This document shows, piece after piece, positions 8,739 through 17,739 of a stretch of 64,000 bases of DNA; position 1 is the stretch's first letter, and each line of letters begins with the position of its first letter. Source of the DNA: Bacteroidota bacterium (GTDB lineage: Bacteria > Bacteroidota > Bacteroidia > Bacteroidales > ML635J-15); assembly GCA_029558535.1 (NCBI GenBank), contig JAKQEK010000423.1:1-64000 (forward strand), given 5' to 3'. Under the pieces are notes generated by a model. It ran no database searches. It was not told the DNA's origin and saw nothing but the letters and a program-made list of their open reading frames with translations. A program made the position numbers and the translations under genes.

Positions 8739-9530
8739 ATGTGTGGTCGTTTTATTTTGGTTCAGAAACTTGAAAAGCTGGAAGCCAGATTTAATGTAAC
8801 TGCTATCCCGGAATTGATTTTTACTCCTTCTTTCAATATATCTCCGGGGAAAACTTCTTTGATAATATCATCCGATTCACCTGACAAAATACAGGCTGCT
8901 GTTTTTGGACTTACGCCATTTTGGGCAAAAAAGCCTATGTTTTTATTCAATGCCAGAGCAGAAGGAGATCGAAACAAAGAAAATGATCCTAACTTTAGAG
9001 GAGCAAAAGATATTATTAATAAACCTTCTTTTAGAAAGCCCATTCGCAGTCAGCGTTGTTTAGTCCCTGCAGATGCTTTTATAGAAGGAACTACTACTGA
9101 AGGGTTGTCAAAACCGTTTCTTGTATTTCTGAAAAACAAGCAAAGACCATTTGCATTTGCCGGAATATATGATGATTGGAAAAATCCAATAACAAATGAA
9201 CTTATTCGCTCATTTTCAATAATTACAACTACAGCAAACTCTTTTATGCAAAAATTACCGCATCACAGGTCGCCAGTCATTTTAGAGCAATGGCAGGAAA
9301 AGAAATGGATTAGTTCTAAAACAGCACTGACAGACATAACTGATATGCTAAAACCCTGCAATCCCGATATTCTTAATGCATATCCAATTTCAGAAAGTAT
9401 AAAAAACCCAAAGAATGATAACGCTGATTTAATAAAACCTATTGGAGATACAATAGAAAAGGAGACAGATTTTAGCATTAAAAATACACTTTCTAATCAG
9501 GGTTTTGGAAGGAATAACAGGCATTTTTGA
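8739..9530 (+). CDS. SOS response-associated peptidase (SRAP, YedK/HMCES family)
   Basis: 263 residues. It starts MCGRF; after Met removal Cys2 is the residue that crosslinks to abasic sites in single-stranded DNA in HMCES and YedK. Other family residues are visible: NARAE (about 75), VPADAFIEG carrying the conserved Glu, and HHRSPVIL carrying the conserved His. The protein shields abasic sites during replication. The 30-40 C-terminal residues beyond the family core end in NQGFGRNNRHF. A divergent second copy of this tail occurs on the far side of the next gene (10919-10975). Confidence 0.93.
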   Translation: MCGRFILVQKLEKLEARFNVTAIPELIFTPSFNISPGKTSLIISSDSPDKIQAAVFGLTPFWAKKPMFLFNARAEGDRNKENDPNFRGAKDIINKPSFRKPIRSQRCLVPADAFIEGTTTEGLSKPFLVFLKNKQRPFAFAGIYDDWKNPITNELIRSFSIITTTANSFMQKLPHHRSPVILEQWQEKKWISSKTALTDITDMLKPCNPDILNAYPISESIKNPKNDNADLIKPIGDTIEKETDFSIKNTLSNQGFGRNNRHF

Positions 9531-9591
9531 TTATTGAATGTTTAGATATTGCAAATTAAATTGCATTTTGAAAATATCTTATTTTTACTGT

Positions 9592-10824
9592 TCAAATAAG
9601 ATGTGTCAGGTATGCTTGAATGTATTGCATAGATTCTTCAATATCATTCAAACTTAGATTAACAATATATGAAGTTTCTGTATTATATTTTTTTGAAAAT
9701 TCTGTTAAAGCTCTTTTCTTAGCAAATTTTTTAAACGACTTGTATTTTGCTTCAATTGGTATGATTTTCCCCTGATGTGTTTGTATAACAAAGTCTATTT
9801 CAGTGTTATCTTTTGTCCTGTAATAAGTGATATTTTCATTCTTGTATTTGTTCAAAAGTTGTAAGAAAACAAAATTCTCAAATATCTGTCCATTGTCAAC
9901 ACGTATATCTATGTCATTAAAACTGTTGTAAACAATATTGCGAAGTCCGTTATCACAGAAATATATCTTTTTCATTTTTGAGATTTCTTTACGCGTGTTT
10001 GAGTAATATGGTGAAAGTAAGTTAATAATAAACATTTGTTCCAGAATATTAATGTATTCTTCACAATTTCTATAAGGCAACTGTATTGTATTTGATATTT
10101 CATTGATATTTAACATGTTACCAATTTGTGAAGATAGAAGTTTGAGCATTTTATTAAATGCAACAAAATCTTGTTTTTTGATATACTCTTTAATATCTTT
10201 TAATAAATATGTTTGGTATATATCGTTAAGTAATTCGATTTTTTCTGAATAATCATTTGTTTTTGCAACTTTTGGCAATCCTCCATAAGTCAAATATTCT
10301 TTTAATATTTGTTGAATTTTGGGGAATAATACTTCTGTGTTATCATTTATTCTAAGCAATGTAAATTTATTCCATAATTCGATATCCTGAAATTTTACAT
10401 ATTCAACAAAATTTAAAGGAAAAACCTTTATTATTCTAACCCTGCCGGCAAGTGATTCTTCGACATTTTGGATAATCTGCAAACTGGAACTTCCACTGCA
10501 CAGGACTTTTAAATTTTTGTATTTATCAACCAGTAATTTAAGAATGGTAGAGATTTTTTCTATGTACTGAAACTCATCTATAACCAATATTCCTTCAAGC
10601 TCATTATTTATGTTTATTTGTAAGTAGCGTTCTATAATTGAGAATTGACTAAATAATGAGGCTGTCTCAATATTTTGACCATTTAGCCAAATAGGATTAA
10701 GTTTTTTTGCATACATTTCCATTAAAGTTGTCTTGCCAACTTGTCTTGCTCCTATTAATACAACAATTGGGTTGTTTTTAAAGCCAGTTTGTATTTTCTC
10801 AATATAAGTATTTCGTTCTATCAT
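9592..10824 (-). CDS. AAA_14 ATPase with DUF4143 C-terminal domain
   Basis: 410 residues. Walker A is GARQVGKTT (about 23-31), Walker B LVIDEFQYI (about 99-107), sensor-like CSGSSSLQ follows, and then SLAGRVRIIKVFPLNF, typical of the family. The C-terminal DUF4143 part has TEIDFVIQ...IIPIEAKYK, the pattern of a PD-(D/E)XK-like fold. Such proteins are frequent, patchily distributed accessory genes in anaerobes; their roles are not established. The gene is more AT-rich than its neighbours. It is flanked by the SRAP gene and a second copy of that gene's 3' tail, and its promoter lies inside a perfect 16-bp inverted repeat. Confidence 0.9.
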   Translation of the reverse strand: MIERNTYIEKIQTGFKNNPIVVLIGARQVGKTTLMEMYAKKLNPIWLNGQNIETASLFSQFSIIERYLQININNELEGILVIDEFQYIEKISTILKLLVDKYKNLKVLCSGSSSLQIIQNVEESLAGRVRIIKVFPLNFVEYVKFQDIELWNKFTLLRINDNTEVLFPKIQQILKEYLTYGGLPKVAKTNDYSEKIELLNDIYQTYLLKDIKEYIKKQDFVAFNKMLKLLSSQIGNMLNINEISNTIQLPYRNCEEYINILEQMFIINLLSPYYSNTRKEISKMKKIYFCDNGLRNIVYNSFNDIDIRVDNGQIFENFVFLQLLNKYKNENITYYRTKDNTEIDFVIQTHQGKIIPIEAKYKSFKKFAKKRALTEFSKKYNTETSYIVNLSLNDIEESMQYIQAYLTHLI

Positions 10825-10866
10825 AATTCGATTATTTTTACAAAAATAGCAAAATAATCGAATTAT
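10823..10866. promoter_or_regulatory. Perfect 16-bp inverted repeat around the ATPase promoter
   Basis: Arms ATAATTCGATTATTTT (10823-10838) and AAAATAATCGAATTAT (10851-10866) with a 12-bp spacer. On the minus strand the spacer holds TATTTTTG (10841-10848), a -7 box. The inner arm overlaps the start codon at 10824. Candidate operator. Confidence 0.65.
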
Positions 10867-10918
10867 TTTAAAAAATATAAATATATTATAATCTTTATTT
10901 AAATTTAAAAATCTGTAA

Positions 10919-10975
10919 TTGCAAGTAAAAGGCTTACAAAATCAGGGTTTTGAGAGGGATGACGGAAATTTTTAA
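10919..10975 (+). pseudogene. Remnant of a SRAP gene 3' end
   Basis: Read in frame this encodes KGLQNQGFERDDGNF and a stop, matching the true SRAP C-terminus NTLSNQGFGRNNRHF and stop. The 13-bp core AATCAGGGTTTTG is identical in both. There is no start; the frame is closed by TAA at 10916. It looks like the displaced end of a second SRAP allele. Confidence 0.6.
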
Positions 10976-11071
10976 AATTGTTTTTAATATAAAATTGAGA
11001 TAAATCCGCCTTAGAAGTTTTCAATTAAAAAATATTTTACTCACTTTTGCAAATCAATAAAATTAAAATAA

Positions 11072-12007
11072 GTGAAAAGGGTCTTAGTTTTTATATTTTT
11101 TGCAAGTGTCGTAATGTCTTTAAAAGCTCAGGAAATTCCTGTTCCGGTAGTAGTTGACACAGTTAAAAGCGGAAGATTCGATATTGTTCTTTTCAGCGAC
11201 AGAACCTGGCAATATGTTAATCATGACAGTATAATGAGTATTGTACGTACTGAGGATTCAATAAAATCGCATTTGTTTATTTTAGAAAACAAGTTATATA
11301 AGCCTGACAGTGCAGCAGTTTTTTCTGAAAACTGGGATACGGTAAATATTTTTGCTTTTGGTAATATTGATTATAAAAGAGCTTTAGACACTTTTGCAAT
11401 ACCTGTTTTAAGCGATTCTGCGAAATTTTATATTCCCGTACCGGGATATGTTCAATCTAAGTTCGGTTGGAGGTGGGGACAAATGCATAACGGAATTGAC
11501 CTTGATTTAAAAACCGGTGATACAGTTGTTGCATCCTTTGATGGCATTGTGCGTTACGCCGGATGGAATGCGGGTGGTTATGGTTATATTGTTATAGTAA
11601 GGCATTATAATGGACTGGAAACCTACTATGCTCATCTTTCGGCATTAAAATGTACAGATAATCAGTCTGTTAAGGCGGGAGAACTTATTGGCTTAGGCGG
11701 TTGTACAGGCAGATGCTATGGACCTCACGTTCATTACGAAGTAAGATTTAAAGATAATCCTTTTGACCCGGAATGGCTGATTGATTTCGAAACGAAAGAA
11801 TTAACAGTAGATACGCTGATTTTAACCCCTCAGAAATTTGGTCACGTAAAAGAGATTTGTGAAGCTCAATATCATGCCGTGCAAAGTGGTGATTCACTAT
11901 GGGGTATTTCTCGCCGTTACGGAGTTTCTATAAAATATCTATGCACATTGAATGGCTTAACGGAAGAGTCAATTATTAATGTAGGACAAAAAATCAGAGT
12001 TAGATAA
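11072..12007 (+). CDS. Secreted M23 (LytM-type) peptidase with C-terminal LysM
   Basis: 311 residues. The GTG start directly follows an in-frame TAA and gives a good signal peptide (cleavage after SLKAQ). The peptidase domain, about 125-235, has the zinc motifs HNGIDLD and HVHYEV and the core GWRWGQMHNG. A LysM domain (about 265-311, VQSGDSLWGISRRYGVS) binds peptidoglycan at the C-terminus. Predicted role: cutting cross-links or peptide stems in the periplasmic wall. The -7 box is one base off consensus (CACTTTTG, 11042-11049). Confidence 0.93.
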   Translation: MKRVLVFIFFASVVMSLKAQEIPVPVVVDTVKSGRFDIVLFSDRTWQYVNHDSIMSIVRTEDSIKSHLFILENKLYKPDSAAVFSENWDTVNIFAFGNIDYKRALDTFAIPVLSDSAKFYIPVPGYVQSKFGWRWGQMHNGIDLDLKTGDTVVASFDGIVRYAGWNAGGYGYIVIVRHYNGLETYYAHLSALKCTDNQSVKAGELIGLGGCTGRCYGPHVHYEVRFKDNPFDPEWLIDFETKELTVDTLILTPQKFGHVKEICEAQYHAVQSGDSLWGISRRYGVSIKYLCTLNGLTEESIINVGQKIRVR

Positions 12008-12091
12008 TTGATAATCTTTTATAATTCGGTAATTAACATTTTTATGTTTTAAACTTCTGTGTTTTAACCATTTCGCAAAAGTTTTTGTTTT

Positions 12092-12099
12092 TAAATTTG
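12092..12099 (+). promoter_or_regulatory. -7 box (TAAATTTG) of the namZ-like gene
   Basis: Exact TAnnTTTG, 17 nt before the ATG at 12117. Confidence 0.55.
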
Positions 12100-12116
12100 T
12101 AATTAAATCATTTATT

Positions 12117-13352
12117 ATGAAAGCGATTTTACCATTAATATTTTTGATGATATTTGTTTTTATTTGTTGTACAAACTCCGGTAAAACCAATGTTAATAAA
12201 TCAGAATTTGATGTAGAAGTTGTTAATTCAGATACGCTTGTATATCCAGGTATATATCAGACAGAATTATATTTGAATCTGATTTCGGATTTGAAAATAG
12301 GAGTTGTTACTAATCAGACAGGTATTGTAAATAATGTTCATTTAGTTGACACTTTGATTTCGTTACAAATGAATGTTGTTAAAGTGTTTTGTCCCGAACA
12401 TGGTTTTAGAGGAACTGCAGATGCAGGACAAGTTATTGACTCTGAAACTGATGATAAAACCGGACTTCCATTAATTTCGTTATATGGTAAAAACAAAAAG
12501 CCAACGCCAGAGCAATTAGCAGATATAGATATAGTTGTATTTGATTTGCAGGATGTAGGTGTGAGATTTTATACTTATATATCTACTCTACATTACGTAA
12601 TGGAGGCTTGTGCAGAAAGCAATATTCCTGTAATTGTACTTGATAGACCAAATCCTAATGCTCATTATATTGATGGTGCTATATTGGACACAGCAAATTA
12701 TCGTTCATTTATTGGTATGCATCCTGTTCCTGTGGTTTATGGAATGACAATAGGTGAATATGCACAAATGATAAATGGCGAAAAATGGCTTAGAAATGGG
12801 ATAAAATGTAATCTGACTGTTATTCCTTGTAAAAATTATAACCATAAAAGCAAATATTCCCTGCCTGTAAAACCATCTCCAAATCTTCCTAATGACAGAG
12901 CAATTGAGTTATATCCAACATTATGTATTTTTGAGGCAACGACCTTAAGTGTAGGAAGAGGAACGGATAAACAATTTCAGATATTGGGTCATCCATCATT
13001 AAATGTTGTTGATCAGGCAAGTTTTACTTTTACTCCAATGCCTAATGATGGTGCAAAAGATCCTGTGCTTAAAGGACAGTTGTGTTACGGCTTTGATTTA
13101 TCAGAAAACAGCTCTATTTTTAAATGGGAAAATGACAAATTAAATTTAAGTTTAATTATTCAGGTCTATAAATTGTTTCCTAAAAATGAAGTTTTCTTCA
13201 AAAAAACAAATTCAATTGAGTTGCTGTCAGGTTATGCAGATTTTAGAAAACAGATTGAAAGCGGTGTAAGTGAAGAAGAAATTAGAAATGGATGGAGCGA
13301 AGGCCTTGAAAAATTCAAAGCTATCAGATTAAAATACTTAATATATGAATAG
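12117..13352 (+). CDS. namZ: DUF1343 / NamZ-type exo-beta-N-acetylmuramidase lipoprotein
   Basis: 411 residues. A signal peptide has a lipobox-like FICCT near residue 18. The body matches DUF1343 along its length: CPEHGFRG, DLQDVGVRFYTYI, LDRPNP, and FEATTLSVGRGTD. The B. subtilis member (NamZ, formerly YbbC) removes terminal MurNAc from peptidoglycan fragments. The gene follows an M23/LysM peptidase by about 110 bp, consistent with wall turnover and recycling. The next lipoprotein gene overlaps its 3' end by 8 bp and is probably co-transcribed. Confidence 0.9.
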   Translation: MKAILPLIFLMIFVFICCTNSGKTNVNKSEFDVEVVNSDTLVYPGIYQTELYLNLISDLKIGVVTNQTGIVNNVHLVDTLISLQMNVVKVFCPEHGFRGTADAGQVIDSETDDKTGLPLISLYGKNKKPTPEQLADIDIVVFDLQDVGVRFYTYISTLHYVMEACAESNIPVIVLDRPNPNAHYIDGAILDTANYRSFIGMHPVPVVYGMTIGEYAQMINGEKWLRNGIKCNLTVIPCKNYNHKSKYSLPVKPSPNLPNDRAIELYPTLCIFEATTLSVGRGTDKQFQILGHPSLNVVDQASFTFTPMPNDGAKDPVLKGQLCYGFDLSENSSIFKWENDKLNLSLIIQVYKLFPKNEVFFKKTNSIELLSGYADFRKQIESGVSEEEIRNGWSEGLEKFKAIRLKYLIYE

Positions 13353-13815
13353 AAAAATAATTTTTTTTACAGCATTACTGTCATTAGTGTTTTTTACTTT
13401 TTGTACAGATCAATATGAAAATCATTCTCTTGCATTCAGAAATAATACTAATGACAGTATTAAGGTTGACAGATATTACAATAGTAGTACTAGGGCAAGA
13501 TCGGTAACAATAGCTCCTGCAGAATATGGTAAGTTCTATGACACATCTTCGGATTTATGGATTACTCCTCAGGTCGAAATGCAGAAAATTTGCGATTCTG
13601 TAATTATTACAGGCAAAGTAAATGATAAGGATTTCAGGATAAGATTTAAAAACAATGACATACAAAACTATTGTAATTCTCCATTTTCCGAGAGTGCTGA
13701 TTGGGAGTTGGAAACTGTTGTAGAAGAAACCCCAAGATTATTCGGTAAAACTTTGGAGTATTTTTATATTCATATATACAATATAAATCCGGCTTGTATT
13801 ACAGTAACTGATTAG
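13345..13815 (+). CDS. Small predicted lipoprotein, unknown function
   Basis: 156 residues. The signal peptide ends FFTFCTD, with Cys at about residue 20. The ATG lies inside the last codons of the namZ-like gene (8-bp overlap), indicating translational coupling. The mature part is mostly beta-strand in character (NNTNDSIKVDRYYN) and no family is recognised. A partner of the upstream muramidase is an inference from position only. Confidence 0.75.
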   Translation: MNRKIIFFTALLSLVFFTFCTDQYENHSLAFRNNTNDSIKVDRYYNSSTRARSVTIAPAEYGKFYDTSSDLWITPQVEMQKICDSVIITGKVNDKDFRIRFKNNDIQNYCNSPFSESADWELETVVEETPRLFGKTLEYFYIHIYNINPACITVTD

Positions 13816-13931
13816 TGTTTTGAAATAATACTTCTCAGTCAGAATTTGTAAATTAGTTAGGGAATAATAATAATTGCAAAGTCAGGTTTTAGATTTCAGA
13901 TTAAAACTTTGACCTAGTAAAAATGTAAAAA

Positions 13932-13968
13932 AAACGCCTCAAAAATAAATTGAGGCGTTTCATTTGTA
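13932..13968 (-). terminator. Rho-independent terminator of gcvP
   Basis: Stem AAACGCCTCA/TGAGGCGTTT (13932-13941 and 13951-13960) with a 9-nt loop. On the minus strand the stem is followed by a run of T. It lies about 20 nt past the gcvP stop. Confidence 0.85.
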
Positions 13969-13980
13969 TATAAAATGTTG

Positions 13981-16851
13981 TTATGACATATAAGTTTCGA
14001 TTGGATCGCAAGTGCAAACAAGATTTCTATCACCATAACCATTATCAATTTTACCTACATAAGGCCAGAATTTATTTTCTTTTATCCATTGTAGTGGAAA
14101 TGCAGCTTGTTCGCGAGAATATTTATGATTCCATTCACTTGAAGTAAGCTCAATTTGAGTGTGTGGAGCATTTTTAATTGGATTGTCTTCACGGTCAAAC
14201 TTGCCCGATTTGATTGCTTCACATTCATTTTTTATTGACTTCATAGTTTCGATAAACCTATCGAGTTCCTGTTTACTTTCACTTTCGGTTGGTTCAACCA
14301 TCAAGGTCTCGTGAACAGGGAAAGAGAGAGTAGGGGCATGGAAACCGTAGTCCATAAGTCTGCGAGCCAGATCGGCTGCTTCAACTCCGTATTCTTCCCT
14401 AAAACTGTGTGCATCTAAAATCATTTCGTGAGCACAACGACCTGTTTCTCCGGTATATAAAACTTCAAAATAGCCTTTCAGCTCATTTGCAATATAATTT
14501 GCATTAAGCATTGCGATTTTAGTTGCATTTTTCAGTCCTTCTTCGCCCATCATTTTAATATAAGCATAAGTAATTGGCAAAACAAAAGCAGAACCAAAAG
14601 GAGCCGAAGCAACAGCTTTTATACCTTTTTCTCCGCCTGTCTTAATTACAGAGTGTTTTGGTAGGAAATCAACCAAATGTTTCGCAACCGAAATGGTACC
14701 TATTCCGGGGCCGCCTCCGCCGTGAGGTATTGCGAATGTTTTGTGTAGATTTAGATGGCAAACATCAGCGCCAATTGTTCCGGGATTTGTTAACCCAACC
14801 TGAGCATTCATATTTGCACCATCCATATATACTTGTCCGCCGTTTTCGTGAACGATATTTACAATGTCTAAAATTTTGCTTTCGAAAACACCATGTGTTG
14901 AAGGATATGTTATCATTGTTGCTGATAAATTATCCTTATGTTCGGTTGCTTTTGCTTTTAAATCTTCTAAATCAATATTACCATTTTCATCACATTTTAC
15001 GACAACAACTTCCATACCTGCCATAACTGCTGATGCGGGATTAGTTCCATGTGCAGATGAAGGAATTAGACAAATATTACGATGTAGTTCGTTTCTTTGT
15101 TTATGATATTCGCGGATAACCATAAGTCCGCTATGTTCACCGGAAGCTCCTGAATTTGGCATTACAGAAGTTGCAGCAAATCCGGTAATTGTGCTAAGGT
15201 CTTTTTCCATCTCAGCAATCAGTTCGTAATATCCCGCAGCCTGATCTTTCGGAACAAACGGATGTATATTGCCGAATTCAGGCCAGCTTAACGGAAGCAT
15301 AGATGTTGCAGGATTGAGTTTCATGGTGCACGATCCAAGTGAAATCATTGAACGGTTTAATGCTATATCACGGTTTTCGAGACGTTTGATATAACGCATC
15401 ATTTCTGTTTCACTATGGTAAGTATTAAACACTGCTTGTTGTAAGAATTTTCCTGTTCTGGCAAATTTTACATCAATATTTTCTGCTTGTCCGATTGAAC
15501 TTACACGATTATAAGGTTTGTTAATTGCTTTTGCGAAAATCTCAATAACATTATTTACGTCATCAAGGCTAATAATTTCATCAGTGCTTAATACAACATG
15601 TTTATCACAGCAATAGAAGAAATTCATTTTATAATTTAAAGCAATTTTCTGAATATCCGAAGATTTAATATTCTGTGGTAATTCAATCTTAATTGTATCG
15701 AAAATGTTATTATTTGATACTGAAAAACCAAGTTTTGTTAATTCCCCGGCAATAAATTTTGCTGAGTTGTAAATATTTTGTGCTATTCTTTTTAAACCTT
15801 CCGGACCATGATACACAGCATACATTCCTGCCATGGTAGCTAAAAGTGCCTGAGCAGTACAGATGTTAGAAGTTGCTTTTTCGCGTTTAATATGCTGTTC
15901 GCGAGTTTGCAAAGCCATTCTTAAGGCTCTGTTACCATGTTTGTCTATACTAACACCAATAATTCGACCCGGCATGCTTCTTTTATATTTATCTGCTGTT
16001 GCCAAAAATCCAGCGTGTGGACCACCAAATCCCATAGGAATACCCAATCTTTGAGTTGAGCCAACAGCAATATCTGCACCCCACGAAGCAGGAGATTTAA
16101 TTAAAACAAGTGCCATTATATCAACAACTGCTGTAACCAGTGCTTCGGCAGCATGTGCTTTTTCTGTAAAGTTAGTATAGTCAACAAGTTTTCCGCTTGC
16201 TGTAGGGTATTGTACTATTGCACCAAAGGTCTTGTCTGTAAAATTAAATTCATCAAATTTGCCGGTTACAATTTCCACCCCGATTGGTTCTGCTCTAAGC
16301 TTTATTACATCAAGTGTATGTGGGAAAATGTCTTCATCAACAAATAAAACATTTTTATTGTCTTTAACAGCTTGTCTCGATCTTGCACCAAGCATCATAC
16401 TCATAGCTTCGGCAGCAGCTGTCCCTTCGTCAAGAAGCGAACAATTCGAGATTTCCATTCCTGTCAGTTCTGTTACAACAGTCTGGAAGTTTAACAATGC
16501 CTCAAGCCTTCCCTGTGATATCTCTGCCTGATAGGGTGTATATGATGTGTACCATCCAGGATTTTCAAAAATGTTCCTTAAAATTACAGATGGAGTCGCT
16601 GTACCATAGTATCCCTGACCAATTAGCGAACGATATATCTTATTTTTTGACGCAATTTCTTTTATCTTGTTAAGATACTCATATTCTGTCAAAGGTTCGC
16701 TCAGTTTAAGGTTTTCTTTAAGCCTGATTGAATTTGGAATGATTTGATTAACTAGTTCGTCAACCGAACTAACTTTGCATTTCTGTAGCATTTCTGCATA
16801 TTCGCTTTCACGTGGTCCTAGATGACGTGAAGAAAAAACTTCTTTTATCAT
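13981..16851 (-). CDS. gcvP: Glycine dehydrogenase (decarboxylating), P protein
   Basis: 956 residues, the size of the one-chain P protein that fuses both halves found separately in some bacteria. The C-terminal half has HLNLHKTFAIPHGGGGPG, with the Lys that binds PLP; the N-terminal half has the family start SRHLGPRE. It decarboxylates glycine and passes the aminomethyl group to the lipoyl H protein. gcvT and gcvH are not in the window, so the cleavage system is dispersed. Only a one-off -7 box (TAATTTTA) is seen upstream. Confidence 0.97.
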   Translation of the reverse strand: MIKEVFSSRHLGPRESEYAEMLQKCKVSSVDELVNQIIPNSIRLKENLKLSEPLTEYEYLNKIKEIASKNKIYRSLIGQGYYGTATPSVILRNIFENPGWYTSYTPYQAEISQGRLEALLNFQTVVTELTGMEISNCSLLDEGTAAAEAMSMMLGARSRQAVKDNKNVLFVDEDIFPHTLDVIKLRAEPIGVEIVTGKFDEFNFTDKTFGAIVQYPTASGKLVDYTNFTEKAHAAEALVTAVVDIMALVLIKSPASWGADIAVGSTQRLGIPMGFGGPHAGFLATADKYKRSMPGRIIGVSIDKHGNRALRMALQTREQHIKREKATSNICTAQALLATMAGMYAVYHGPEGLKRIAQNIYNSAKFIAGELTKLGFSVSNNNIFDTIKIELPQNIKSSDIQKIALNYKMNFFYCCDKHVVLSTDEIISLDDVNNVIEIFAKAINKPYNRVSSIGQAENIDVKFARTGKFLQQAVFNTYHSETEMMRYIKRLENRDIALNRSMISLGSCTMKLNPATSMLPLSWPEFGNIHPFVPKDQAAGYYELIAEMEKDLSTITGFAATSVMPNSGASGEHSGLMVIREYHKQRNELHRNICLIPSSAHGTNPASAVMAGMEVVVVKCDENGNIDLEDLKAKATEHKDNLSATMITYPSTHGVFESKILDIVNIVHENGGQVYMDGANMNAQVGLTNPGTIGADVCHLNLHKTFAIPHGGGGPGIGTISVAKHLVDFLPKHSVIKTGGEKGIKAVASAPFGSAFVLPITYAYIKMMGEEGLKNATKIAMLNANYIANELKGYFEVLYTGETGRCAHEMILDAHSFREEYGVEAADLARRLMDYGFHAPTLSFPVHETLMVEPTESESKQELDRFIETMKSIKNECEAIKSGKFDREDNPIKNAPHTQIELTSSEWNHKYSREQAAFPLQWIKENKFWPYVGKIDNGYGDRNLVCTCDPIETYMS

Positions 16852-16987
16852 AATAAAAAACTTAAATTTTAATAATTTCAGCCTGTAAAATTATAAAATA
16901 GTATATAATTCAATAGAACTTTAATCATATTTATTAATATCTTTTTTAACAAAACGATAAAAAGAAAATAATTTTAATAATTTTTAC

Positions 16988-16995
16988 TATTTTTG
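16988..16995 (+). promoter_or_regulatory. -7 box (TATTTTTG)
   Basis: Exact TAnnTTTG, 12 nt before the ATG at 17008. It argues against the in-frame TTG at 16993, which lies within the box. Confidence 0.55.
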
Positions 16996-17007
16996 GAAAG
17001 AAAAATT

Positions 17008-17628
17008 ATGAAGAAGTTATTGATTATAATATTAGCATTTTTCTCTAGTATTGGAGTCTTTAGTCAGGTGAGATTAAGTCTGTTGGATGGAAGTCAAATA
17101 AATCTTGAGTCTTATGTATTTCATAATGAGGAGTACTACATGGACTATTCTTTTTTAAAAGACAATGGGAAAATGAAAAATACTTATGCGTATTATAATG
17201 ATATATTTTCTATTAATATTAACGGGGTTGATTCAATTATTTATATGCCTGTTGAAGAGGGAGAATTTGAGATATATGATATGCAGCAGGTAGTATATGG
17301 AAGGCAATATGCACAATCGGATTATAATCCTTGGTGGGCTTATGTTACAGGAATGGTTGTTGGATGTGGCTCAATGTTTATTCCGATGGACGCTACCACA
17401 AGATTGGTAATTCCAATTGCCTATACTTTAGGAATGGCATTCGTCAAGCCGGGCGAATCATATATTGTTAAAAGATATGATGATGCGAATAATAACGATA
17501 TGCTAATTTATGGATACAAAAATGCCGGTCGAAAAAAAATATTTAAAAATACGGTTATCGGAACAATCGGAGGCGTATTTTTAGCAGGAGCAATAGTTGG
17601 GACTTTGTCTATTATTGATGGTGATTAG
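17008..17628 (+). CDS. Exported protein of unknown function
   Basis: 206 residues from the ATG, giving the signal peptide MKKLLIIILAFFSSIGVFSQ. Residues 20-100 are polar and beta-rich. Two later hydrophobic stretches (about 110-150 and 180-200, glycine-rich, e.g. GTIGGVFLAGAIVG) suggest membrane association. No family is recognised. It precedes the OmpA-family gene by 110 bp on the same strand but each seems to have its own promoter region. Confidence 0.7.
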   Translation: MKKLLIIILAFFSSIGVFSQVRLSLLDGSQINLESYVFHNEEYYMDYSFLKDNGKMKNTYAYYNDIFSININGVDSIIYMPVEEGEFEIYDMQQVVYGRQYAQSDYNPWWAYVTGMVVGCGSMFIPMDATTRLVIPIAYTLGMAFVKPGESYIVKRYDDANNNDMLIYGYKNAGRKKIFKNTVIGTIGGVFLAGAIVGTLSIIDGD

Positions 17629-17739
17629 ATGAATTCTTCAAGGCCGGAAATAAGTTTAGAAAATTTTAATAATTTGATGTATTCAAATAATAAAATTTGA
17701 AATTAATACGTTGTAATCAGATTTGATACAATTCTTGAA

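Noticed and set aside
1719-10824. The two P-loop ATPases as a composite transposon or paired system
   Set aside because: They belong to different families, share no flanking repeats, and 6.7 kb of ordinary housekeeping genes lie between.
14658-15106. Plus-strand frames of 80-122 codons inside gcvP
   Set aside because: Antisense to a highly conserved enzyme gene, low-complexity composition, no start signals.
16993-17007. TTG start extending the exported protein gene by five codons
   Set aside because: It lies inside the -7 box, and the ATG at 17008 gives a standard signal peptide.
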